From Rhodopseudomonas palustris (GTDB lineage: Bacteria > Pseudomonadota > Alphaproteobacteria > Rhizobiales > Xanthobacteraceae): 64,000 bases of DNA. The notes under the pieces are model-generated. The model searched no databases and was not told where the DNA came from. It worked only from the letters and a program-made list of their open reading frames with translations. Both the position numbers and the translations under genes were made by a program. Within the stretch, counting starts at the first letter, position 1. Each line of letters opens with the position of its first letter. Positions 28,292 through 36,850 of this stretch are shown here, piece by piece. The stretch lies in assembly GCA_016215605.1 (NCBI GenBank), contig JACRJB010000068.1, positions 154,270-218,269 of the forward strand, in the 5' to 3' direction.

Positions 28292-29317
28292 CTATGGCCG
28301 CCTCAGCCGATCGGCGACGAAGCGCCGGGCGATCTCGTTTTCGTCGGCCGTGCCGATCGAGATGCGGACCCAATTGTCCAACGGCGAGTGACTGCGGCCG
28401 ATATCGATTCCCTTTTCCGCCAGCTCTGATGCGATCAGCCGGTGCGGGCGCCTGGCGTCGAAGAAGACGAAGTTGGCCTCGGAATCGGTGAAGCGAATAT
28501 CTAGCCGTTGGAACAGCGCGTGCCATGCGTCTCGTTCGGTCTTCGTCTTCGCGCGGGTGGCTTCGATGAAGCTGTGGTCGCCCAAGCTGGCGTTCGCCGC
28601 GACGACGCCGAGCCGGTTGAGGTTGAAGAACGCGCCGACGCCGAGCTGCGCCATCGCGGCAGCGAGATCGGGCGGAGCGAGGGCGTAACCGAAGCCGAGC
28701 CCGGCAAGTCCGTGCAGTTTGGCGAAGGTTCGGAACACGACCACACGGGCGCCACGGCTGAGCAGCCGCGCGGCGGTCCGTTCTCGAAAGTCGGGCAGGA
28801 AGTCCAGATAGGCTTCGTCGACCAGCACCAGTGTCCGTTCGGAAAGTTCGCCGACGAAATCGAGAAAGCGGTGGCGGTCCTCGACGAGACCGGTCGGATT
28901 ATGGGGATTGACGAGATAGACGGCGCGGGTCCGCGCGTCGACCCGCCGCGCGATGGCGGCGAGGTCGTTGTGCAGCCGGTCATTCAGCGGGATGCCGACG
29001 ACGTTGCCATCGGCCGGCGCTACGGCGTCGACCAGCGCGGTGTAGCCCGGTTCGGAATAGAGAAAGTCGCCGCCCGGACCGCCGTGCGCGGCCAGATACA
29101 GGCCGAAGACGTTGAGCACTTCGCCGAGGACGATCTGCTCCGGAGCGACATCGTCCTCGGCGGCGATGGTCGCTTTCAGGGCGGCGAGATCGTCACCGGC
29201 GTAGCGGCTGACGCCGGAGAGGGCGTCGTTGATCGCCTGCAGTGCCCGTGGCGACGGGCCAAGCGGATTCTCGTTCAGCGACAGGCGCAGCGGCTTGTTG
29301 GTCGAAGCAATGGTCAT
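28292..29317 (-). CDS. Histidinol-phosphate aminotransferase-like PLP enzyme
   Basis: LSLNENPLGPSPRALQAI, VYLVNPHNPTG, VDEAYLDF, FRTFAKLHGLAGLGFGY. Confidence 0.8.
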   Translation of the reverse strand: MTIASTNKPLRLSLNENPLGPSPRALQAINDALSGVSRYAGDDLAALKATIAAEDDVAPEQIVLGEVLNVFGLYLAAHGGPGGDFLYSEPGYTALVDAVAPADGNVVGIPLNDRLHNDLAAIARRVDARTRAVYLVNPHNPTGLVEDRHRFLDFVGELSERTLVLVDEAYLDFLPDFRERTAARLLSRGARVVVFRTFAKLHGLAGLGFGYALAPPDLAAAMAQLGVGAFFNLNRLGVVAANASLGDHSFIEATRAKTKTERDAWHALFQRLDIRFTDSEANFVFFDARRPHRLIASELAEKGIDIGRSHSPLDNWVRISIGTADENEIARRFVADRLRRP

Positions 29318-30007
29318 GATCGTCCCGGGGCGGCGTTGTTCGTGGATCCCATCATCGTTCGGCAGGCATCGCAAGCAAACACCGTGACGGGGCGGTCGTC
29401 GCGGGTCCCGCGTGAAGCAGCTGTGCTTCGGGGTGGTTATGATCAGGAGAACCGCGCGTGATTAGTAACCCCAAGATCGCGCGTGATGCGGTTAATCGAG
29501 TAGTCGTTCACGACAACGCAGTCCCAGTGCGTCGATGGCGGTGCTGATTGCGATGGCGTGCTGTAGCAGGAATGAACTACACGCGTGCGTGCCGCGGAAA
29601 CAGCGACAGCGTCGCGTTCGTCGACGCAGTGCGTCCATCGCTATTTTTGCGCGTGGCTCGACTCCGCGTAGCGGCGACGGCATCATTCGCTGCGGTGGTC
29701 ACTACCCCGGGCTCTCGTAATCGTGCAGGCGGAGCTGTCGATCGATGACGATTGCCGACGAAGCTTGTGTTGCGGTCGAGCGCCTATCGCAGGCTCGGAC
29801 CGGATGTACGTCCGGCGCTTCTGCGACAGGCGCAAACAGCGGCGCGGAGTCCGGGGGCTTTTTTGATTGTGGCTGGCAAGGTGCCGCCGATCTTGCGGCT
29901 CGAAGCCGGACATTTTGCATATCACGTCCGGTGCTGATCCGGACCTGTCCTCATGTTCCATCCGCCTCCGCCCGGCGGGCTGCATAATTCCGATCCAGGA
30001 GAAACTG

Positions 30008-31039
30008 ATGTCCCGATCGAAATCCAAGACTGACGGTGTGTCACGTCGCACCTTACTGAAGGCGACCGGCGCGGCCGGTCTGGTGGCTTCGGCCGGCGCC
30101 GTGACCAGCAACATCTTCTCGCCTGCCGTCGCCGGCCCGGCGCCGAAAGTGCGGCTGGCCTGGACCGAAGTCGCCGCATGCCACTCGCCGCTCGGGTTCG
30201 GCGTCGCCAAGGGCCTCTACGCCAAGCACAATCTCGACGTCGAGTTGTTTTTCCAGGGCGCCAGCGGCCAGACGCTGATCCAGGCGCTCGCGACCGGCAA
30301 GGCAGACGTCGGCGCCGGCTTGATCGGCGACTGGTTGAAACCACTGGAGCAAGGGTTCGACGTCAAGCTGTTCGTCGGCTCGCATGGCGGCTGTCAGCGG
30401 CTGCTGGCGTCGCAGGCCTCGGGCATCAAGGACATCGCCAGCGTCAAGGGCAAGACCATCGCCAGTTACGACGTGGTGTCGCCGCCGAAGGTGGCGTTCC
30501 AGGTGACGCTGGCAAAGGCCGGCATCGATCCGGAGAACGACGTCACCTGGAAGGTGGTGCCGTTCGATCTGGTCGGCGAAGCGGTCAATCGCGGCGACGC
30601 CGACATCGCGGCGCACCTCGATCCATGGGCGTTCTCGATTGAGAAGAAGTTCAATCTGGTCAAGATCGCCGACACCCAGACCGGCGTCTATGAAGGCCAC
30701 ACCTGCTGCGTGCTCGGCGCCAACGGCCCGTTCCTGCAGACCAACAGGGATGCGGTGCGCCGGCTCGCCGAGGCCAATATCGAGGTCCACGATTATGTCG
30801 CCGGTCATGTCGAAGAAGCGGCGAAGTGGTATCTCGACGAATTGAAGCCCGCCGGCCTGACGCTCGCAGAGCTGACCGAGGTCCTCGGCTCCTTCGTTCT
30901 GCACAATCATCCGATCGGGCAGCCGCTGGTCGATCAGATTCGTAAGACCTCGGAAGATCTCAAGCTGGTGAAGGTGTTGGATTCGTCGACGGATCCGAAA
31001 GCGTTCGCCGAGCGCGTCACCGTCAATCTGCTGGCCTGA
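30008..31039 (+). CDS. Tat-exported ABC substrate-binding protein (SsuA/TauA/NitT-type)
   Basis: VSRRTLLKATGAAGLVASAGAV Tat signal; periplasmic sulfonate/nitrate-type fold; followed by permease and ATPase genes. Confidence 0.8.
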   Translation: MSRSKSKTDGVSRRTLLKATGAAGLVASAGAVTSNIFSPAVAGPAPKVRLAWTEVAACHSPLGFGVAKGLYAKHNLDVELFFQGASGQTLIQALATGKADVGAGLIGDWLKPLEQGFDVKLFVGSHGGCQRLLASQASGIKDIASVKGKTIASYDVVSPPKVAFQVTLAKAGIDPENDVTWKVVPFDLVGEAVNRGDADIAAHLDPWAFSIEKKFNLVKIADTQTGVYEGHTCCVLGANGPFLQTNRDAVRRLAEANIEVHDYVAGHVEEAAKWYLDELKPAGLTLAELTEVLGSFVLHNHPIGQPLVDQIRKTSEDLKLVKVLDSSTDPKAFAERVTVNLLA

Positions 31040-31049
31040 GATCGCTGCG

Positions 31050-32048
31050 ATGACCGATGCGGTGCAGACGAACGGCGAGGGTGCGATTGCGGCCCGCGTC
31101 CCGATCTTTCCGAGGCTGTGGCGGGACGGTCTGTTGGCCGGCTTGTCCTGGTTCGCTGCCAGCGTCGTGACGGTGAGCCTTCCGGATGTCGTGCCGTGGG
31201 GCAGCGGACCGTTGTTCGCATCGATCACCGGCGGCATCGCGGTCGCGTTGGTCGTGTTTGCCTTCGTCGCGCATCGGCTCGGGCGCGTAGGCGAGGTGCT
31301 GATCCACTATGGGCCGTGGCTGATCGCGATCGGGATCTGGCTCGCGCTGTGGGAATTGACCACGGCGAAATTCGGCTGGCTGCCGAAGCCGTTCTTCTCG
31401 CCGCCGCACGGGCTGCTCAACGTCTATGTCAGCGACGGCCAGCGCCTGCTGATCTGTATCGGCTATACGTTGCGACTGTGGGCGCTCGGGTTCCTGTCCG
31501 GGATCGTCGTCGGCTACGCCGTCGGTGTCGCGCTCGGCTGGTCGAAGCGGTTCAGCTATTGGGGCATGCCGCTGTTGAAGCTGATCGGTCCGGTGCCGGC
31601 GACGGCATGGATTCCCTGTACCTTCTATTTCTTTCCGACCACGTTCGGCGCCAGCATCTTCATCGTCGCGCTCGCGTCCGGCATTCCGGTCGCGATCCTG
31701 ACCGCCTCGGGCGTCGGCTCGGTGAACCGCGCGTTCTACGATGTCGGCCGCATCCTCGGCGCCGACAATCGCTACCTGATCCGCCGGGTCGCGATCCCGG
31801 CCGCGATGCCGCATGTGTTCGTCGGCCTGTTCATGGCGCTGTACTATTCGTTCGCCGTATTGGTGGTCGCCGAGATGCTCGGCGCCAAATACGGTCTCGG
31901 CTGGTATATCCAATTTCAGACCGCCTATTCGGGCTACGCCAACGTCTACGCGGCGCTGCTGATCATGGCGTTGCTGTGTGCGGGCATCATCCGGCTGCTG
32001 TTCGTCGTTCGCGATCGCCTGCTCGGCTGGCAGCAAGGGTTCATCTGA
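31050..32048 (+). CDS. ABC transporter permease (SsuC/TauC-type)
   Basis: BPD permease with DVGRILGADNRYLIRRVAIPAAMPHVFVGL EAA-type loop. Confidence 0.85.
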   Translation: MTDAVQTNGEGAIAARVPIFPRLWRDGLLAGLSWFAASVVTVSLPDVVPWGSGPLFASITGGIAVALVVFAFVAHRLGRVGEVLIHYGPWLIAIGIWLALWELTTAKFGWLPKPFFSPPHGLLNVYVSDGQRLLICIGYTLRLWALGFLSGIVVGYAVGVALGWSKRFSYWGMPLLKLIGPVPATAWIPCTFYFFPTTFGASIFIVALASGIPVAILTASGVGSVNRAFYDVGRILGADNRYLIRRVAIPAAMPHVFVGLFMALYYSFAVLVVAEMLGAKYGLGWYIQFQTAYSGYANVYAALLIMALLCAGIIRLLFVVRDRLLGWQQGFI

Positions 32049-32860
32049 TGACCGGTACAGCTTTCGTGGAGGCCGAGGTTGCTGCGTCCTCGTTCCGGGA
32101 CGCGGCGCCAGCCGGCATGGCCGTCGACATTCGCGGTGTCAGCCATCAGTTCAACCTGTCCGGATCGGCCCTTCCTGTTCTCGAAGCGGTCGATTTCAGC
32201 GTCGCGCCCGGCGAATTCGTCGCGCTGCTCGGCCCGTCGGGATGCGGCAAGTCGACCTTGCTGCGGCTGATCGCAGGGCTTGAGCCGCCGTCGAGCGGCG
32301 CGATCTTCGCGGACGGCGACGCAGTGGTTCGGCCTGATCCGTCGCGCAATCTGGTGTTTCAGGATCCGACGTTGTTTCCCTGGGCCACGGTCTGGAGCAA
32401 CGTCGCCACCGGGCTGGAAGCGCGCGGGGTGCTGAAGCAGCAACGTGGCCGGGTCGACGAGGCGCTGGCGCTGGTCGAAATCGGCGGTTTCGCCGGTGCC
32501 TATCCGCATCAACTCTCCGGCGGCATGGCACAGCGCGCCTCGCTGGCCCGCGCGCTGGTCAATGATCCGTCGCTGCTGTTGCTCGACGAGCCGCTCGGGA
32601 AACTGGACTCGCTGACACGCCTGACGTTGCAGGCCGAACTGGTTCGGCTGTGGCAGCGCAACGGTTTCACCGCGCTCCTGGTCACCCACGATGTCGAGGA
32701 GGCATTGCTGCTGGCGTCACGCATCATCGTGTTCAGCGAGCGGCCGGCGAGGATCAAGGCGGAGTTCGCCTTCGACGAGCTGTATCCGCGGCGGCGCGAC
32801 GATCCGGAATTGATCGATCTGCGGCGGCGCATTCTGGCGACGCTCGGCCTCGCCACGTGA
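32048..32860 (+). CDS. ABC transporter ATPase (SsuB/TauB-type)
   Basis: [61 protein letters not shown]. Confidence 0.9.
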   Translation: MTGTAFVEAEVAASSFRDAAPAGMAVDIRGVSHQFNLSGSALPVLEAVDFSVAPGEFVALLGPSGCGKSTLLRLIAGLEPPSSGAIFADGDAVVRPDPSRNLVFQDPTLFPWATVWSNVATGLEARGVLKQQRGRVDEALALVEIGGFAGAYPHQLSGGMAQRASLARALVNDPSLLLLDEPLGKLDSLTRLTLQAELVRLWQRNGFTALLVTHDVEEALLLASRIIVFSERPARIKAEFAFDELYPRRRDDPELIDLRRRILATLGLAT

Positions 32861-32867
32861 GGCTGTC

Positions 32868-33155
32868 GTGACGCGCGTGGGCAAAACTCTTCTCGCCACC
32901 GGAGCTCTGGTTTTGCTGGTCGCGGTCGCCTGGTGGTGGCTGACCTATGGGGACGTGGTGCAATACACCTATCTCAGCGCACCGGAAGCGGCCGCTTGCC
33001 TGGTCGGCCGCTCTGGCGTCTGCGATCTCGCGCGTTCGCTGTGCCGTGGATCGCATCCCGCCGCGATCGTCGCCTATTGGTGGGGGACGTTCTGGATCGG
33101 AATCGGCTTTGCATCGGCGGGCCTGACGCTCACCGGCACTGACCGCGCGCCGTGA
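32868..33155 (+). CDS. Small membrane protein, unknown function
   Basis: GTG start; two predicted TM segments flanking CLVGRSGVCDLARSLC; 8 nt after the ATPase stop, so probably co-transcribed. Confidence 0.6.
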   Translation: MTRVGKTLLATGALVLLVAVAWWWLTYGDVVQYTYLSAPEAAACLVGRSGVCDLARSLCRGSHPAAIVAYWWGTFWIGIGFASAGLTLTGTDRAP

Positions 33156-33387
33156 TGCTTAGAACGACGCTGCACAGCACCGGCAAGTACATACCGCAAG
33201 ATCTCGATGATAGGACCGATGAGTTGCTGACGCGGCTGCAGGAGAAAACGCGTCATGCGTCAACGCAGACTATGAAAGCCAATCCTCGGACGAATGAGCT
33301 ACGAGTGTCGATATCGAGTGATTAGTTCGTGTGTCAGGCGAACTGGTCGCTGTTGCAAATGATCGTCAAGGAACGGCGAAAGAACTT

Positions 33388-34350
33388 ATGGACAGTGCGT
33401 CGAATTCGATTGCAGGAATGACCGCAGCGACGACGCCCTGTCCGGCACAGGCGATGCGCATGGCGGCGTCCAAGCCGGCCTTTCCGGCGCTCGAAGGCCG
33501 CCATCCGTGCTTCAGCACGACGGCCGAGGGGCATTCGCGCAGCGCTCGGCTGCATCTTCCGGTGAGCCCGGGCTGCAATATCGATTGCGCCTTCTGCATT
33601 CGCGATTTCAATCGGCGCGACCAGCGCCCCGGCGTTGCGACGCGGTTGCTGACGCCGGAGCAGGCGGTCGACATCGTCGAGCGTGCCCTCGAACTCTGCC
33701 CGACGATCAACGTGGTCGGCATTGCGGGGCCGGGCGATCCGCTGGCGACGCCGCATGCCTTGGATACGTTCAGGTTGGTGCACGAGCGCTGGCCTGAACT
33801 GGTGCTGTGCCTGTCGACCAACGGCCTGATGCTGCCGGAGCGGATCGAGGAGATCGCCGCTGTGGGCGTCTCGACATTGACGGTCACCGTCAATTCGATC
33901 GATCCGCTGATCCAGGCGCAGATCACCCCGAAGATCGCCTGGCAGCGCAAGCGCGTCGATGGCGTCGCCGCCGCCGAGCGGCTGATCGCCAACCAGCTCG
34001 AGGGAATCGTCCGCGCCGCCGCACTCGGCCTCGCCATCAAGATCAACACCGTGCTGATTCCGACGGTGAACGATCATCACATCGGCGCGGTCGCCGAGCG
34101 CGTCGCCGCCGCCGGCGCGCACCTCATCAACATTATCCCGCTGATCCCGCAACACGGTTTTGCGCACCTGCCCGCGCCCGGAATGTTGATGCGCTACGCC
34201 GCCCGCACCGCTGCTGAACGACATCTGCGGGTGTTCACGCATTGCCAGCGTTGCCGCGCCGACGCCTGCGGCATTCCCGGCGTCAGCGACTACGCGGCTC
34301 AGCTCTACGGCGACGGCCTCAGCGCCGAGCCGACCTTCTCACACGGCTGA
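33388..34350 (+). CDS. marB: NifB-like radical SAM cofactor maturase of the methylthio-alkane reductase system
   Basis: LHLPVSPGCNIDCAFCIRDF (CX3CX2C), GIAGPGDPLATPHAL, HCQRCRADACG; first gene of a B-H-D-K operon. Confidence 0.75.
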   Translation: MDSASNSIAGMTAATTPCPAQAMRMAASKPAFPALEGRHPCFSTTAEGHSRSARLHLPVSPGCNIDCAFCIRDFNRRDQRPGVATRLLTPEQAVDIVERALELCPTINVVGIAGPGDPLATPHALDTFRLVHERWPELVLCLSTNGLMLPERIEEIAAVGVSTLTVTVNSIDPLIQAQITPKIAWQRKRVDGVAAAERLIANQLEGIVRAAALGLAIKINTVLIPTVNDHHIGAVAERVAAAGAHLINIIPLIPQHGFAHLPAPGMLMRYAARTAAERHLRVFTHCQRCRADACGIPGVSDYAAQLYGDGLSAEPTFSHG

Positions 34351-34385
34351 GGCCGATCACCCGACATCCAACTGGAGAAGCCGAC

Positions 34386-35261
34386 ATGGCCAGACAACTC
34401 AAACAGATCGCGATCTACGGCAAGGGTGGAATCGGCAAATCGACCACGACGTCGAACATCAGCGCTGCGCTGGCGGAGGCCGGCTACAAGGTGATGCAGT
34501 TCGGCGCTGATCCGAAGGCCGACTCCACCAACACCTTGCGCGGCGGCGAATACATTCCCTCGGTGCTCGACCTGCTGGCGGAACGGCGGCGGGTCGATGC
34601 CTATGAGGCGATCTTCGAAGGCTTCGGCGGCATCTATTGCGTCGAGGCCGGCGGACCCCAGCCCGGCGTCGGCTGCGCCGGCCGCGGCATCATCACGGCG
34701 GTGGAGCTGCTGAAGCAGCAGCGCGTGTTCGAGGAACTGAACATCGACATCGTGATCTACGACGTGCTCGGCGACGTGGTGTGCGGCGGCTTCGCCGTGC
34801 CGGTGCGCGAGGGCATCGCCGAGCACGTCTTCACCGTGTCGTCGTCGGACTTTATGGCGATCTACGCCGCCAACAACCTGTTCCGCGGCATCGAGCGGTT
34901 CTCCAATTCCGGGGGCGCGCTGCTCGGCGGCATCATCGCCAATTCGATCAACACCGAGTTCCAGCGCGAGATCATCGACGACTTCGCCGCCCGCACCGAC
35001 ACCCCGATCGTGCAATACGTGCCGCGCTCGCTGACCGTTACCCAGGCCGAATTGAGCGGCCGCACCACGATCGAGGCGGCGCCGCACTCGGCCCAGGCCG
35101 ATGTCTATCGTCAGCTCGCCAAGCGCATCGCAGAGCATGCCGACTCGAAGGTGCCGACGCCGCTCAATCCGCAGCAATTGCGTGAATGGTCGGCACGCTG
35201 GGCCGATCATCTGGTGGCGGCCGAACGCGCCGAAGCCGAACGCAACCGCGAGGTCGCGTAA
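34386..35261 (+). CDS. marH: NifH-like reductase of the methylthio-alkane reductase system
   Basis: [18 protein letters not shown]-loop; 4Fe-4S ligands in GVGCAGRGI and [29 protein letters not shown]. Confidence 0.8.
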   Translation: MARQLKQIAIYGKGGIGKSTTTSNISAALAEAGYKVMQFGADPKADSTNTLRGGEYIPSVLDLLAERRRVDAYEAIFEGFGGIYCVEAGGPQPGVGCAGRGIITAVELLKQQRVFEELNIDIVIYDVLGDVVCGGFAVPVREGIAEHVFTVSSSDFMAIYAANNLFRGIERFSNSGGALLGGIIANSINTEFQREIIDDFAARTDTPIVQYVPRSLTVTQAELSGRTTIEAAPHSAQADVYRQLAKRIAEHADSKVPTPLNPQQLREWSARWADHLVAAERAEAERNREVA

Positions 35262-35326
35262 CCGCGTCGTTCACGCCCGGCCGGCGTGGAACGATCGCCT
35301 TTCCTTGTTCGAGCGGAGCATCGTCG

Positions 35327-36838
35327 ATGACCCTCAATCTCAAGACCTCGACCGTCGAGACCCGCGAGCAGCGGCTCGGCACCATCATCGGCTGGGACGG
35401 TACCGCGTCGAAACTCGCTGACGAGTCGGCGTTCTCGCGCGGCGATTGCGGCGGCTGCGGCTCCAAGGCACGGCGGGTCTGCGAACTCGAAGGGCCGTTC
35501 ACGCAGGGCTCGGTCTGCAGCGAGCAGATGGTGGAATGCCAAGCCGGCAACATCCGCGACGCCGTGCTGATCCAGCATTCGCCGATCGGCTGCGGCGCCG
35601 GGCAGGTGATCTATAATTCGATCTATCGCAACGGTCTGGCGATGCGCGGCCTGCCGGTGCAGAATATCCGCTTCATCTCGACCAATCTGCGCGAGCGCGA
35701 CATGGTCTATGGCGGGGCCGACAAGCTCGCCGTCGCCATCCGCGCGGCGGTGGAACGGCACGCGCCGAAGGCGGTGTTCATCGCCACCTCTTGCGCCAGC
35801 GGCATCATCGGCGACGACGTCGAAAGCGTGGCGCGCGCCGCCGAGGCGGAGTTCGGCATCCCGGTGATCCCGCTGCATTGCGAGGGCTTCAAGTCCAAGC
35901 ACTGGTCGACCGGTTTCGACGCCACTCAGCACGGCATCCTGCGCCAGATCGTACGCAAGAATCCGGAGAAGCGACAGGACGATCTGATCAACGTCATCAA
36001 TCTTTGGGGCACCGACGTGTTCACCCCGATGCTGGCCGAGCTCGGGCTGCGGGTGAACTACGTCGTCGACATGGCGACGGTGGAGCAGCTGGCGCAGATG
36101 TCGGAGGCGAGGGCCACCGTCTCGTTCTGCTACACGCTCGGCACCTATCTGGCGACCGCGCTGGAGCAGGAGTTCGGCGTCGAGCAGATCAAGGCGCCGC
36201 AGCCTTACGGCTTTCCCGGCACCGACGCCTGGCTGCGCGAACTCGCCCGCGTCACCGGCCGCGAGGCGCTGGCCGAGGACTACATCGCGCGCGAGCACGC
36301 ACGGGTGAAGCCGCTGCTCGACGAGCTGCGCCCCAAGCTGAAAGGCCTCAAGGGCTATGTCGCGACCGGCTCGGCCTATTCGCACGGGCTGATCGGCGTC
36401 CTGCGCGAAATCGGCGTCGAGGTCGACGGCTCGCTCGTGTTTCACCACGACCCCGTGTACGACAGTGAGGATCCGCGCCAGGACTCGCTAGGCCATCTGG
36501 TCGAGAACTACGGCGACGTCAAACACTTCACCGTCGGCAACCGGCAGCAGTACCAGTTCTACAATCTGCTGCAGCGGGTGAAGCCGGATTTCATCATCAT
36601 CCGCCACAATGGCTTGGCGCCGCTCGCCGCCCGCCTCGGCATTCCGGCGATCCCGCTCGGCGACGAGCATCATGCGCTCGGCTATCAGGGCATGGTCAAT
36701 CTCGGCGAGTCGATCCTGGCGGCGCTGCAGCACCGCAAATTTCATCAGGACATCGCGAAGCGCGTCAGCCTTCCCTACAAGCAATCCTGGCTCGCGCAGA
36801 AGGATCCCTTCGCGCTTTCCCGCAGCGCCGTCGCCTAG
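35327..36838 (+). CDS. marD: NifD-like catalytic subunit of methylthio-alkane reductase
   Basis: QHSPIGCGAGQ, ATSCASGIIGDD, FCYTLGTYLATALEQEFGV, GDEHHALGYQG. Confidence 0.75.
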   Translation: MTLNLKTSTVETREQRLGTIIGWDGTASKLADESAFSRGDCGGCGSKARRVCELEGPFTQGSVCSEQMVECQAGNIRDAVLIQHSPIGCGAGQVIYNSIYRNGLAMRGLPVQNIRFISTNLRERDMVYGGADKLAVAIRAAVERHAPKAVFIATSCASGIIGDDVESVARAAEAEFGIPVIPLHCEGFKSKHWSTGFDATQHGILRQIVRKNPEKRQDDLINVINLWGTDVFTPMLAELGLRVNYVVDMATVEQLAQMSEARATVSFCYTLGTYLATALEQEFGVEQIKAPQPYGFPGTDAWLRELARVTGREALAEDYIAREHARVKPLLDELRPKLKGLKGYVATGSAYSHGLIGVLREIGVEVDGSLVFHHDPVYDSEDPRQDSLGHLVENYGDVKHFTVGNRQQYQFYNLLQRVKPDFIIIRHNGLAPLAARLGIPAIPLGDEHHALGYQGMVNLGESILAALQHRKFHQDIAKRVSLPYKQSWLAQKDPFALSRSAVA

Positions 36839-36850
36839 AGGTTCGCAGCA

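Noticed and set aside
29683-30210. 175-aa minus-strand ORF in the gap upstream of the ABC binding protein
   Set aside because: Overlaps the real gene at 30008 and has no protein-like features.
31118-32860. 580-aa plus-strand ORF overlapping permease and ATPase
   Set aside because: Its first part is a +1 frame of the permease; only the C-terminal part from ATG 32048 is the real ATPase.
33344-33358. Possible sigma-54 promoter (TGGTCGCTGTTGCAA) before marB
   Set aside because: The spacing between the GG and GC elements is two nucleotides too short for the -24/-12 consensus.
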